64,000 bases of DNA from Phymorhynchus buccinoides (GCA_017654935.2 CM065699.1:49576372-49640371), one strand, 5' to 3'. Positions 1-10,760 are shown, counted from the first letter of the stretch. Made by a program: numbers and translations. Notes: generated by a model from the sequence alone, not told the origin.

Positions 1-924
1 CTACATCAAATGTACTCAAAATCAAATCAGCCAAATTTACTTTCAGTTGCGGCCAAAGAAAAAGTTTCCGAGATTAAACATCACCTATTAATATATACAG
101 ACGGTTCTAAGATCTCCGATTCACAGGACATAGGGTGCGCTTTTACTATTCCAGCCCTCAAGATTACTAAATCCTTTCAACTAAATTCAAAAATCTCAAT
201 ATTTAGTGCAGAACTCTGGGCAATTCTTGAGGCCTGTTTTTTTATAAACGAGTTTCAAAAATCATTGTATCAGGTGACAATCCTCACAGATTCCTTATCT
301 TCGATACAAGCATTGCAAAATAATACAAAAAATAGAAGGAAAATCATTCAAGAGATACAAAACCTTATTCATCAAATAAGAATTAAAGGTACCAATTTAA
401 CCATTATGTGGATTCCCTCCCATTTGGGACTCACGGGGAATGACCTTGCTGATACAGCAGCCAAAAGGGCAGCTGAACACATCGAGGGTCAGTCTATAAA
501 CATTAAATTGTCTCTGTCAGAGATTAAAAACCATTTAAAACGTTGTGTGTACCGGAGATGGGCTGAGGAATTGGATTCCTATTTAGAAGCCCAACTCCGG
601 TGCAGGAAATTTATCAGTGGTGGTCTTCACCTGCCCGTTCCCCATAAAATTCAAGGCAGAATCAACAGATTCTATACTGATTCTATTCGATGTAAATTTA
701 GGAACACCCCATGTAAATGTGGAAAAATCTTTAGTCTGAAGCATATTTTTGATCCCTGTAGTCAGATAAAAAAGGAACTACAGCCTGTTATAGACAAATG
801 CAAACAAAATAACTTAATATATAACGAAAAGAACATCTTAAGTAAACACCATAAATTAGGTTGGTCACCAATGGTTTGGCTCGCCGGGGCAATTGGCCAG
901 GTGTCATTCAAGCACCTTGTTTAA
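1..924 (+). CDS. Non-LTR retrotransposon ORF2, C-terminal part (RNase H and zinc knuckle)
   Basis: This is the end of a LINE polyprotein; the window opens inside the element, so the first ATG (base 10) is probably not the real start. About 304 residues are visible. Residues 28-150 form an RNase H domain with the acidic set in order: D31 in YTDGS, E68 in SAELW, D94 in LTDS and D148 in GNDLAD, with H138 in the IPSHLG motif. RNase H removes the RNA strand during target-primed reverse transcription. A CCHC cluster follows (C235, C237, H245, C250), as in the tails of I-like and Jockey-like ORF2 proteins. The frame is open to its stop, so the copy is fairly young or intact at this end. The reverse transcriptase and endonuclease lie upstream of the window. 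The clade cannot be fixed from this part alone. Confidence 0.9.
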   Translation, partial: LHQMYSKSNQPNLLSVAAKEKVSEIKHHLLIYTDGSKISDSQDIGCAFTIPALKITKSFQLNSKISIFSAELWAILEACFFINEFQKSLYQVTILTDSLSSIQALQNNTKNRRKIIQEIQNLIHQIRIKGTNLTIMWIPSHLGLTGNDLADTAAKRAAEHIEGQSINIKLSLSEIKNHLKRCVYRRWAEELDSYLEAQLRCRKFISGGLHLPVPHKIQGRINRFYTDSIRCKFRNTPCKCGKIFSLKHIFDPCSQIKKELQPVIDKCKQNNLIYNEKNILSKHHKLGWSPMVWLAGAIGQVSFKHLV

Positions 925-1330
925 ATCTGGAACTATTTTTACAGGTGGGAATAGAGTCCCTCTGGTGTGTGGGCCGTATACCTGTCTGCATTCCCGCCCC
1001 CCTTTACCCCCACTTCCCTTTTATCTAAAATATGTGCCTGATGGGCTGAAGTGACTCTTTTGAGCCCACTATTTTTTAAAAACCCCTCTCCTATGCAGAT
1101 GGGTGTCCGGCACACACAACGGAGGTATCTTTCGTAACCGTTGCGTTTTACGCTTGTGCTCCCCCCCCTTTTTGGGACTGCCCAGGCGGTGTCCTGTCAC
1201 TGCTCGGGGCGGAGAGGAGGGGTCCCTTCCCCTCCCTCCCTCCGTCCCGAGCATACAGGAGTCGTTAACCATCCCCACCCTCAACTCTTATACCATCCTC
1301 TTAAAAACCATCTAATTATAAATAACAACT
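925..1330 (+). mobile_element. Probable 3' untranslated tail of the LINE
   Basis: Follows the ORF2 stop directly and is rich in C tracts, unlike the AT-rich DNA beyond 1320. No ORF with family resemblance was seen. Where the element ends is not clear; the drop in GC near 1310-1330 is used as the limit. Confidence 0.45.
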
Positions 1331-2560
1331 TTTATTAATCTCACCTATCTCACATTTCCACCGTGACATCAGGGGCGGGGGAGTCTTTGTTGCTACCCCC
1401 CCCCTGGGATCAGATGGAACACATAAGATTATTTACAACAATGGTGGCCTCTGGCGGTATGTCCCCCTACTCATAAACAACTTTATATAAAATAATGACC
1501 TCTCACTAGATTTTATCTAGTTAAATAACTAAATCACATACGGTCAGGTAAGACCAAAATATACATAAAACAAATTAGATTTTAATAGCAACTTTTAATA
1601 TAACTATGGAACCTTAATAGTTATAAACTCGTCCTTTTTATCAAATCTTAAAACTTATTTTACATATTAAACAATTTTAAGACATAGATTTTAACAAAAC
1701 AATTTTAAAGCTATAGGGTTTAGTCCCGTAGCTTGACTAGAGTAGAACACAAATTTTTAACACTTTTAAAATTTTATAAATTCACATACGTGAAAATAAC
1801 ATTATACTTTGCCCTATGGACAATATTAAATAAATTAAACACTTGTTAAAACTTTAACATAGTTTTAAAAATTCAACTTAGTTATAATTTAAATATTAAA
1901 AACAATAACGTTACCTGTAAAAAGTTTAAACAGTTTGTTTGTAAAAGTGGTGTACATAATAACAATGTACATATTAATATTAATAGCTTTTTGGCCAAAT
2001 AATTTTTTGACAGTTGCCTTTGTATCAAATAAATTTATAATTAAAAAACCTCTAGGTAACTATTAGTTGTGTTGAGTCCTAAGGGACCAAAACCTAATAG
2101 GATAGCCTTATATAAAAACAATGTACATATAGAAAATGGAAATAAAACAATAAATTTTACTTTTACATAACCCTTTTTTGAAAAGTTTTTTAAACTGTAT
2201 ATTAGCTTGAACACAGGCTTCTGCCTGTCAAGAATTTTAATAATAAAGCTCTTCCCGAGCATAAACACGGATTGTTTTTATCCAATTGCTCAGTTGAGCC
2301 TAAAATGCATGAATTTTAATTGTAGCCCTGGTTTTTTTTAATCAGACCTCCTCCAATCTGCCAGACTTAAAAGCAAACAGCTAAATATCTTTTAAAAACC
2401 AAATATTTTATTACAAACATAAATTTTATATTCTTCAGCTTGCGCTATTAAAATAAAAAATTCTTTATAAACTTTGTTAAAACAAATAACTTATTCTTCT
2501 AAAACTTCATCTTATAAAACTTAAAATCCACCTTTTTTTCTAGGATCTTTATAAATCAAA
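1331..2560. other. AT-rich sequence, nothing recognised
   Basis: A strongly AT-rich stretch with long A and T runs. Only short chance ORFs; no splice-flanked exon, RNA gene or terminal repeats could be recognised. Confidence 0.5.
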
Positions 2561-3620
2561 ATGCCTCAAATAGCCTGTTGGCTCAGAGGGCGTAAAATCT
2601 CTATTTTTCTCTCTCTCGGAACGGTGGCTTAAACACCATGGGGGTCTGACCGTGGCCGACGGTAGTATAGTCTGATCATTTTTGTCCGTCACCATAGGTG
2701 ATCGGACTTTGCGATGGGCTGGTTTGTATTTTTTGTTTGTTTTTGTTGGTGTTTTTTTCTTTCTGTCTGTCCCAAGGATATCTCCCGAAACCGCTTGACC
2801 GAATGTGCGTTCAAATTTTGTGTGAAGGTGTGCCTCCTTAATAGGAAGAGATCGGCGCAAACCATTTTTGCCGTCGTGACCTTGAACCTTGACGTACGAC
2901 CTTGAAAACCCGAAAATTTATTTTTAGCCATATCTCGGGCACCGATCAACATATGATGTTGAAACTTGGTATGAAGGTGGTTTGGCTTATGCTCGTTCTG
3001 ATGATGGCACATACCGATCAAGGTCAAGGTCAAGGTCAAAAAGATCGCTGGAGCCTGAAAAATCGGAGGGTCATTTTTTTCTCCTTCTGTCTGTCCCAAG
3101 GATATCTTTCGAACGGGTTGACAGAATCACGTCAAATTTTTGTGTGCTGGTGTGTCACCATGAGAGGAAGGCATCCGCGCAAACCATTTTGCCGTCGTGA
3201 CCTTGACCTTGGCGAAAACGACCTTGAAAACCGAAAATCTTTAAGGGGCCATAACTCCCACACCGTTAGTGTTAGTCTTCAAAGTTGGCATGAAAGGTAC
3301 TTTGGCTTATGGCCCGTTCTGATGGTGGCATACCGATCAGGTCAATGTCACGGTCCGGGCGATCAGTAGTCCTTGAAAGTGGTAGGGGTCTACACATTGG
3401 TTTTTAAGCCATATTTTCCACATTTTTACTTAACAGAAGCGCTTCAGATTGTGTGTGGCACTGTATACCCTAGAGTAGAAAACATCCGAGCATAAATTAT
3501 CACCATGCTGACCTTGACCTTGAAAACCGAAATTTCCTTAATTTGCGCTATATGTTTCTTCTTCAAGCTGTATCTCGTGAACTAGAAGACAGAATCCCTT
3601 CCAATTTTGTGTCAGGATGT
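2561..3620. repeat. Degenerate tandem repeat of about 324 bp, rich in GACCTT/AAGGTC
   Basis: The phrase TGTCTGTCCCAAGGATATCT occurs near 2765 and again 324 bp later. Both units continue in the same order: AAATTTTTGTGTG-like text, CGCAAACCATTTT, CCGTCGTGACCTTGA, a CATA-TC block, GGTATGAAGGT-like text and a final run of GGTCAA. A third, weaker unit covers about 3420-3620. The short ORFs here are by-products of the repeat. Confidence 0.75.
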
Positions 3621-3825
3621 GACACTCTACGGGGGTGTTGCAAGTGCGTGGCATTGCTGGTGACGGACATGTCTGCCACTCGGCGACGCCCCCTTGTTAT
3701 CATAGTCCCATAGCGATTGGCAACAGTCTGCCTGTCATTGTTCTCCCTGTTCTGTAAAAGTAAGACTACGATCATAGGCCCTTGCAACTCAACAAAGAAC
3801 CTCTTTTGTGACTGTCTGTACATCT

Positions 3826-3996
3826 ATGCTATAAGACCTCCCATTATTAAGACTCCCTCCCACTTAAAGACCTACTTCTCTGAGACATTGCCCTTCTTTG
3901 TAAGTATTAAAATACCTCGCTTATAAGACCCCTCCCTTAAAAGACCTCATTTTGGATGATTTTTGAAGGTCTTATAAGGGAGGGTTCCACTGTACC
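3826..3996. mobile_element. MITE of the CAGTGGAACC / CTTATAAG family
   Basis: The right end reads GTCTTATAAGGGAGGGTTCC then ACTGTA, the reverse complement of the family's left end; the left end here is decayed. Internal text matches the copies at 7253-7416 and 28413-28592. Termini of this kind with a TA target suggest a Tc1/mariner or pogo-derived non-autonomous element. Confidence 0.7.
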
Positions 3997-4151
3997 GTCT
4001 CGCTCTGTATGAAAACAGAGGACCAGTCCCCACAGCAAAGGTTTAGACCCCTCCAAAAAAAGTTTAAGACAAGTGCAACGCTGAGCGGCTGCAAAGTCCC
4101 CTCGCAGCATCGCCGAGCTACTCCGAAATCGGAATGTGTCGGTTGTACACA

Positions 4152-4255
4152 TACATAAAAACGCACAAAAACAGCATGTAACTACATAAAAACGCATAAA
4201 AAAAACAGCACGTAACTACATAAAAACGCATCAAAACAGCACGTAACTGAATAGT
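4152..4255. repeat. Short tandem repeat, about 33 bp, three units
   Basis: Three adjacent units built on ACATAAAAACGCA followed by AACAGCACGTAACT. No coding content. Confidence 0.7.
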
Positions 4256-4577
4256 TTTTTATATATATAGCCTTTGGGGTTCGGACCCGTGATTTCTTTG
4301 AGCGCACGCGATCATGCGCACACGCGCGCACTAAAAAAATTCATGACAACTGTGTTATAGACCATTCATCAAGCAAAATGTTGTGAAAAAAACTGCATTG
4401 AAATACACGCAAAACTTAGCGAGATATTAGCGATTATGTGTTTCAGGGTTTGAACCCCGTAACTGGCATGACCTTGACCTTAATGTAAAACAAAATACAT
4501 CAGTGGATAGCTTGCATCTTGGCAAACTAGTATACAGAAATGATGATGATACACTGAAGAGTTTTTGAGAAAAAACG

Positions 4578-4645
4578 GACGAATAGCCGGACGGACGGAG
4601 GCACGCCGGACGGACGGACTAGCGGACGGACGGAGTGGACGGACC
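4578..4645. repeat. CGGA microsatellite
   Basis: Imperfect run of CGGA units. The minus-strand ORF across it is low complexity and is not proposed as a protein. Confidence 0.8.
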
Positions 4646-4739
4646 AGACAAAAACAATAGCTCCCCGAGCCAAACAATAAACAGGCCTACTAGCTGGGAC
4701 GAGCGGGGCACCTCAAGATAAGCTGTTCCGTCTTTGCAC

Positions 4740-5150
4740 TAGGATGGTAAATAATGGAATTTATTACTACCCGACAAGAGTAACCGGTACTATGACCGCC
4801 GGGTCCTGTGTGTGTGTTTTTGTATCGATTATCTTAAAAACTACTGGAACGGTTTTGATCAAATTTGGCAGAGGTGTAGGCATCTTAAAAAGGAAAGTTT
4901 CTTTCGATATTCATGACCGTGCTGACCATGACCTTGAAGTTTGACCTTCAAAACAGAAATGTTCTTCTGTGTGCTATATATTTCAGATAACGGCCTATGG
5001 TGACACTCTATTTTCACTTTAGACACGTCCAAGGTCAAAGGTCAAGACCTTTGTTGGTTAATGCCAATCGACTATATGGTACTAGCTGGTTACTACCCGC
5101 TTCGCGGATATAAGCGTAGTCAACTGTATTAAGAATCCACTATATTATTA
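4740..5150. repeat. Dispersed repeat related to the GACCTT family
   Basis: Contains a block with GGAACGGTTTTGATC, AGGTGTAGGCATC, GACCATGACCTTGAAG and AAGGTCAAAGGTCAAG. A related block lies at 14690-14830 inside VPS35 intron 5 and at 46970-47130 in the other arm. From 5150 to about 5760 nothing was recognised. Confidence 0.55.
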
Positions 5151-6295
5151 CCTGTGACCCCTATTTCTAAATGTGTCACGAGAACATCCACACTATGTTG
5201 GAGACGAAATCGTTTTTTGTAGCCAAGTAAGTTTAATTGCAATATTTGGCTCAAAGATGACTGGCGGTCGAAACGGTTTAATTCCGAAGATATAGTGTGG
5301 TGGAACGGACTTTAATGAGTTTAATCATGGAACAAATTCTATCCCAGCCCTTAGAATGTGGAGTCCTGCGTGTGCTAGCTCAGAACAGACTCCTCCACTG
5401 AGCTCAGCAGCAGTGCAGTGTCTCCTCGGTTGGTTGTAAAGCCTGTACGACCTTAACATAGATTCGCTCCCCTTGGATTGCTGATTTTCGAATTTCGCGA
5501 AGACAAACCGGAGTGTGGCTGTGAGTTGGGACTTGGAATTAACTGCGTGGCAGCAATGCCACTGATGTCATGGAAGATGAGACAGAAAAAAAAGAGCCCA
5601 GCCTTCCACAATAGCAGTTATATCTTCTGCTATCTTGGAAGTCATGGTTGATGAAAAATAAAGAAACATTCATACATTGACTGATTTATACTCTGAACAC
5701 TGAGCTTCGTTAGCCTTCATTTTATTCGTCATGATGATAGTGATAATGAAATTGAAAAAAAAACCACACACACATTTGTTTCACTTTTCAAGCAAAAAAC
5801 CAAGGTTTATTGATTTAAAACCAATTTCATACAGCATACACACACAGCGAAGGGTAAACAGGGAGAAAGAGGAGAAAGAGGAAATCTTAAAAAAAACTAA
5901 ATATTTTAAAAGGTGCAAAATTCTATCGTTTCATAATAAATTACATGAACATTGAGCAGCGCACTCATAATAAAAAAAAACCACATGTTAACATAATCCA
6001 AACAGCAAAACTTTCGCAAAAATCCATTCAAGCATCGTTACTAATGTAGACAATACTTTACTAATCATGATCAATAATTACGTCTATGCTGCCTCAAGTC
6101 CTAAAAACATCAGAATACAGAACATCTCTTTAGAACTTAAACAAAAAAAGTAATTGACTTTTCCATAATATACAGCATTTATGCTTCAAACAGATTCATA
6201 AAAAAAATTAAAAACAGCATTTCTGCTTGCACATGACAATACCTGGCACACATTTGTGGTTTATATGTTAGTTTGCAATGAAATAAGCGTTTTAA

Positions 6296-6520
6296 CTCGT
6301 GTAGCGCCATGTATTTTTTAACGTTCTTGGTTGTCCGTTGCATCTCAACCAAACAAGCGGGAAGTAAGCTAGTAACTATTTTTTAAAAAGCATCGACTGC
6401 GCATGTATTGCTTTAACGGCAGAAACAGTGACGAAAAACAGGCAAAACACATGGCATGGTGCTTGGCAGTGAATGTCTTTGCATTTGGTGGGAGTGTGGA
6501 GTAACACCTAGATGGGAGCA
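6296..6520. repeat. Dispersed repeat containing ACGTTCTTGGTTGTCCG
   Basis: The same block, ending in a CATTTGGTGGGA-type stretch, occurs at about 19870-20040, 28150-28380 and 41520-41710, and as an error-ridden copy near 59740-59870. Both orientations occur. Class not determined. Confidence 0.7.
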
Positions 6521-6563
6521 AATACAACAAGAGAAAAAGGGATGGGTAAATAACTACTTAAAC

Positions 6564-6692
6564 TAAAGACCCCCCACGTCACGTGCCACATTCCCTCTTA
6601 TGCTAGGAAGATTTATTAAGATTTCTTACCAGCTATAAGAGGGAAAACACGTAAAAACCATGATTTTGACACGTGATGTGGTGGGTCCTTAA
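6564..6692. mobile_element. Small MITE with terminal inverted repeats
   Basis: The left end TAAAGACCCCCCACGTCACG and the inverted right end (TAAGGACCCACCACATCACG) match over about 24 bp with few differences. The interior also pairs through TCCCTCTTAT and ATAAGAGGGA, so the whole 129 bp could fold as a hairpin. Confidence 0.7.
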
Positions 6693-7219
6693 GAGAAAAT
6701 GTTCAGAACTTAGAAGTCCTGGCCATAGTAACAATGGAATGAAACGCTATCACCAGAGCTACTGTTATTTGCGTTCTCCTAAAGTTTCTCCAGAGTAAAT
6801 AGGAAAGGGGTGGCATATCGTCAGAAAAGCCTTCTCTTTCACTGAAAGAATCTGACTTCCAGCACCTCCGCCAAGGAGGAATTGCCAATTTGATTTCTAG
6901 GAAACCAGAGCAAAGTGAGTGTTGCGATCTCTGTGATCTCGACGTGTTTATTGCAAAAACGTGTCCGTCAAGGTGCCCCTTTAAAAAGAGGAAAACAAAT
7001 CAGAAACCCTGGTTCATTCTTACACACAGATACATGTCAATGAGGTTCAAATCTCCTATGCGATTTCATTGAATTCAGTGCAAGACAAGACAGCAAAAAT
7101 GTAAAATGTTAAAACAAAAAATATTAAGAGATCCTCAAAAATATCCAGAAGACCCTCTATAAATCTAAAGGCATATTTCGTGTGCTGAGTCTGACCCCCT
7201 TAACTTTGAAGATAGAATA

Positions 7220-7448
7220 CAGTGGATCCTCCCTTATAAGACCGCCCCATTACAGTGGAGCCTCCCTTATAAGACTCCCTCCCACATAAGACCTACTTCT
7301 CTGAGAGACATTGCCCTTCTTTGCAAGTATTAAAATTACCTCCCTTATAAGACCACCTCCCTTATAAGACCTCATTTTGGATGATTTTTGAAGGTCTTAT
7401 AAGGGAGGTTCCACTGTAATGGGAGGTCTTATAAGGTAGGTTCCAGTG
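7220..7448. mobile_element. Two nested MITEs of the CTTATAAG family
   Basis: The outer element begins CAGTGGATCCTCCCTTATAA and ends in its inverted copy at 7448, flanked by TA. Inside it, 7253-7416 is a second complete element, also flanked by TA on both sides. This is one copy inserted into another of the same family. Confidence 0.75.
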
Positions 7449-7556
7449 TACTAAAAACAAGAAGAGGAAAGCAACCCTTCTTGCTGCAATCTCATTGGCA
7501 CACGCACACACACACATCACAGGTATTCTGCATATTCTGCCGACTCTACAGCAAAG

Positions 7557-7696
7557 CTACGCCTTGCAGTCAGTGGTGGCGACGGAGGCCTTTGCCAGCA
7601 TTTTTTTCTTCCACTCAGCAAAGTCCACGTTCTTGTAATACTCAATGTCCTTCTCCGTCTTGGCCCGCTTCGGTGCAGTAGCTTCCGATGGTGATC
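7557..7696 (-). CDS. Terminal coding exon of an unrecognised gene
   Basis: Read on the minus strand, the sequence has a good acceptor (CATGTTTTCAG at 7697) and then an open frame of 46 codons to a TAG at 7559-7557. The peptide contains a small basic block, PKRAKTEKD, like a nuclear localisation signal. A lysine- and aromatic-rich stretch with IEYYKNVDFAEWKKKML follows, and the end is ASVATTDCKA. Composition, codon use and the acceptor look like a real exon rather than chance, but the family was not recognised and no function is offered. The upstream exons should lie to the right, across the gap at 7963-8462, or the gene may be on a contig that is wrongly placed. A short tandem repeat lies 12 bp upstream of the acceptor. 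Confidence 0.6.
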
Positions 7697-7707
7697 CTGA
7701 AAACATG

Positions 7708-7962
7708 AAACAATACAGAGCAGAAAAGGATTAGCAAAAGTGAACGTATAACTATAACGATACAGATCAGAAATGGATTAGCAAAAGTGAACGCATTATA
7801 ACGATACAGATCAAAAATGGATTAGCAAAAGTGAATGTATAACGATACAGATCAGAAATGGATTAACAAAATTAAACATATAACGATACAGATCAGAAAT
7901 GGATTAACAAAATTAAACATATAACGATACAGATCAGAAATGGATTAACTCATTCCATGCTG
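7708..7962. repeat. Tandem repeat of about 41 bp up to the contig end
   Basis: About five to six units built on GATACAGATCAGAAATGG, followed by ATTAACAAAATTAAACATA or a variant. It lies just intron-side of the unknown gene's last exon and runs into the N gap, which probably explains why assembly stopped here. Confidence 0.85.
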
Positions 7963-8462
7963 NNNNNNNNNNNNNNNNNNNNNNNNNNNNNNNNNNNNNN
8001 NNNNNNNNNNNNNNNNNNNNNNNNNNNNNNNNNNNNNNNNNNNNNNNNNNNNNNNNNNNNNNNNNNNNNNNNNNNNNNNNNNNNNNNNNNNNNNNNNNNN
8101 NNNNNNNNNNNNNNNNNNNNNNNNNNNNNNNNNNNNNNNNNNNNNNNNNNNNNNNNNNNNNNNNNNNNNNNNNNNNNNNNNNNNNNNNNNNNNNNNNNNN
8201 NNNNNNNNNNNNNNNNNNNNNNNNNNNNNNNNNNNNNNNNNNNNNNNNNNNNNNNNNNNNNNNNNNNNNNNNNNNNNNNNNNNNNNNNNNNNNNNNNNNN
8301 NNNNNNNNNNNNNNNNNNNNNNNNNNNNNNNNNNNNNNNNNNNNNNNNNNNNNNNNNNNNNNNNNNNNNNNNNNNNNNNNNNNNNNNNNNNNNNNNNNNN
8401 NNNNNNNNNNNNNNNNNNNNNNNNNNNNNNNNNNNNNNNNNNNNNNNNNNNNNNNNNNNNNN
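7963..8462. other. Assembly gap, 500 N
   Basis: Exactly 500 Ns, a placeholder length. The inverted-repeat homology begins at the first base after it. ORFs made of X residues here are meaningless. Confidence 1.
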
Positions 8463-8465
8463 TTC

Positions 8466-8690
8466 ACCTTGGTAGTAGTAGTAGTAGTAGTAGAAATAGT
8501 AGTAGTTAGAGGACAGAACAAGCCATGAGGCTTTTTAGGAGTCCCATCGTTTTAAACTTTGGCAGGTATTATATAGGTCAAGGTTTATACGGCTAAAAAA
8601 AATTCCTATAAAATAAATTAATCAAAGCTTCTAAATATACTAATAAATTTTGGAAATTCATCAAGACGATTTTTGAAGATGTTGGTACAG
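8466..8690 (-). mobile_element. 3' end of a CR1/L2-like LINE with a TAC tail
   Basis: On the minus strand it encodes the end of an ORF2 ([11 protein letters not shown], then a stop), then a 3' UTR and a run of TAC. The same 3' end occurs at 53047-53262 (plus strand, the other arm) and in a longer copy at 55620-56390. Confidence 0.75.
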
Positions 8691-8894
8691 TGAAGTGTTA
8701 ATAATATGTGTTATGTCCACATTTACAAGAGAGAATTGCCGCATTTTATTATTTACAGACTGTATTAGTATTAATAAGGATTAAGGTGCATTATATTAAA
8801 AGAAAAAAGATCTTCTTGTAATACTTAAACTTAGGGCGGGTTGATCCGCCGGTTTACCGTATACCGTTTGACCGCCAGATACGAGGGAAACCCC

Positions 8895-9047
8895 GGTGTC
8901 CCCCTTTGCACTATTTATATCAAGTGACATCACATCCTTTACTTCCGTGACATGCGCAGTTCGCTCAGGGAAAGCACAATCTTCCGCCATCTTCATTTGT
9001 AGGCTAAATTTTGTAATTTTCAATCGATTTTCGTCGTGTTTTCGACG
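8895..9047 (+). promoter_or_regulatory. Promoter-like sequence ahead of an orphan first-exon candidate
   Basis: The stretch has an ETS-type ACTTCCG, two TGACAT-type sites and GCCATCTT (YY1-like) a short distance before an ATG at 9048. This is typical of TATA-less animal promoters. It sits in intron 2 of the left VPS35 copy and is conserved in the right arm at about 52688-52840. Inference from motifs only. Confidence 0.3.
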
Positions 9048-9207
9048 ATGGAAACTGACAACTTTTGGCGTGAACCTCTACAAGATGGCGATAGTGCCGA
9101 CGAAGCATTTACTGTGGAAAAAGTGGCAGAATCTGAACATAGGCGAATCAAAAAGAGCATTGAAAATGTTGAAACGAGCTTGGGTTTGCAGCAGCAGATC
9201 AACACAG
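9048..9207 (+). CDS. Orphan first-exon candidate inside VPS35 intron 2 (left arm)
   Basis: An ATG opens a 53-codon frame starting [14 protein letters not shown], acidic at first and then with a charged helix-like part ([16 protein letters not shown]). It ends at a good donor (ACACAG then GTAAAT) in phase 1. The family was not recognised. It lies on the same strand as VPS35. Joined to VPS35 exon 3 (phase 0 entry) it would be out of frame; joined to exon 4 (phase 1 entry) it would be in frame. The right-arm copy has a 14-bp insertion that shifts the frame, which argues against a strongly constrained protein. It could also be the head of a retrocopy or transposon gene. Confidence 0.35.
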
Positions 9208-10049
9208 GTAAATTTAGTGATGATTCGAGCGAGTATTTTTTTAATGAATTTTTAAAGTGAGTGTGTGCGAAAATCAATGCAGCGGCAAAAATTACTTGGT
9301 GCGCAACAGTAAACCGTCTAAGTAATACTTGGTAGTAGAAGAGTTAAAGGGGGACCCTGATGGAAGAGTTTTTATGAGAAACCCGTCCAGATCACCAGGA
9401 AAACATCACCAGGAAGAAAGCTGGGAGCTGACTATGTATCTTTACTCAAAACCTCCCAAAATCGAGATACAAGGTTTTTGAATTTCACCGACGATATGTA
9501 AATATGCAGATATATGCGGAAGCCCATGCACAATCCGTAAACAAAATAATCTGCAACTAAGAAATATGAAACTAGAATGTGCACATTATACGCGGAAACG
9601 CATACGCAATCCTGTCCGCTTATTTCTTATATAAGTGTATGGGGTTTCCGTGCGGAACTTACGGATTGAGGATCTGTGAAAATCCGAGTAATGTCCTCCG
9701 GCCCAGAACAGGCACATGTAACATGGGATATTAATAGATATAAAGATGGTGGGATGATTCTGGAGGTACTGCAACACCAGGAATGTCCCAAGTTTTAACT
9801 CATTCAAGTCGTTCCGGCCATATATGTCCGGAATTAACACATAGCTGTCAATTTGATGCATTTGCTTCAAGGGAGGTAAATATGTGTGCACACAAAGGTC
9901 ACTTCTAATTTTGTAGTGGTTTGTTGTGGGGTAACCAATCGGTGTAGAGAGTTTTTCTATATAAAGTCTATATTATATAAAAAAAAAGTCTGATCTACCA
10001 CTTCCCTATGTCTAAAACCTGAAGTAAAAACCTGTAATCTTCCTTCGAA

Positions 10050-10250
10050 TGAAAAATTGTGTTTTACGTCCTCTCGGTCATAGACACATATGGGACATTT
10101 GTAAATACAAAGATGGTGGGAACAATACTGGCTGCAATGCCCAGAGGCAGTGCAACACCAGTAAAGTCCCGAGTTTTTATCAATATAGATATGTGTAGCG
10201 GTAACCACGCCTCGGATAAACCTCATCGGCTATGGTACCCGCCACATTAA
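10050..10250 (-). mobile_element. SINE-like dispersed repeat, family B
   Basis: About 200 bp with TTTTACGTCCTC, ACACATATGGGACATTTGTA and GGTAACCACGCCTCGG in order. Other copies lie at 36080-36290, 51450-51660 and 55678-55896; the last has target-site duplications that fix its borders. Orientation is taken from the tail sequence and is tentative. Confidence 0.75.
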
Positions 10251-10403
10251 TTTGTGCTTTTGTAATCTTCCTTTCATTTCTCTTTTTGTTTATGTATGTT
10301 TTGTTTGTGTGTACGATGCGAACGAGTTAAACCGATAAAGATAAAACGGATTGCGGGTCTAATGTGTGTGCGCCCTTATATAGTGCTGTTAATGTGTTGT
10401 CAG

Positions 10404-10500
10404 GACAAGGGGCGCCTGATGGATGGACTGAAGCATGCCTCCACCATGCTGGGAGAACTGAGGACCTCCCTGCTCTCCCCAAAGAGCTACTACGAAAGCT
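10404..10500 (+). CDS. VPS35: VPS35 exon 3, left-arm copy
   Basis: Acceptor TGTTGTCAG, 97 nt, donor GTATCC. It encodes the helix region with [22 protein letters not shown] and LSPKSYYES, then the first base of a Tyr codon completed by exon 4. The protein is the same as the right-arm exon at 51207-51303. Exons 1 and 2 of this copy are missing because the contig starts in intron 2. Confidence 0.93.
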
Positions 10501-10663
10501 GTATCCTTTTTTTATGCACTCTCATTTGCCATGCCACTTCTGTGTGTTGGATTATGCTGTTTTCCATGCTTATTTGACAGTTGCATTGCTTTGTGACACC
10601 CATGTGTGCTTGTGTGTGTTTTGGTTTTGTGTGTTGTGTGTGCACAAAAATGATTTTTTAAAA

Positions 10664-10760
10664 AGTGGGTGGCGCGCCTCTGGCTGCGACGCGCTCTCCA
10701 GGTGGGAGCAACCCGATTTCACAGACACGCCTCTGTGACTATAATGCACCTAACCAAACC
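10664..10760 (+). mobile_element. Family A SINE, 3' fragment
   Basis: Carries only the conserved tail (GCGCGCCTCTGGCTGCGACG, CTCCAGGTGGGAGCAACCC, GCCTCTGTGACTATAATG) and a CCTAA-type end. The mirrored copy is at 50945-51045. The TG-rich DNA at 10770-10980 that follows is low complexity. Confidence 0.8.

Larger units (their letters stand above)
5793..7556 (-). other. Possible long 3' UTR of the unknown minus-strand gene
   Basis: Lies downstream of the stop codon at 7557-7559. A minus-strand AATAAA (TTTATT on the plus strand near 5806) could serve as the polyadenylation signal, which would give a 3' UTR of about 1.75 kb. It includes repeats at 6296-6520 and MITEs at 6564-6692 and 7220-7448. 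The assignment rests only on position and the signal. Confidence 0.3.

Noticed and set aside
10..924. Host ribonuclease H gene
   Set aside because: Fusion to a CCHC tail and the RNase H spacing are typical of LINE ORF2, and it lacks a host-like N-terminal domain.
7934..8521. ORFs over Ns (also 27444-28325)
   Set aside because: Composed of undetermined residues.
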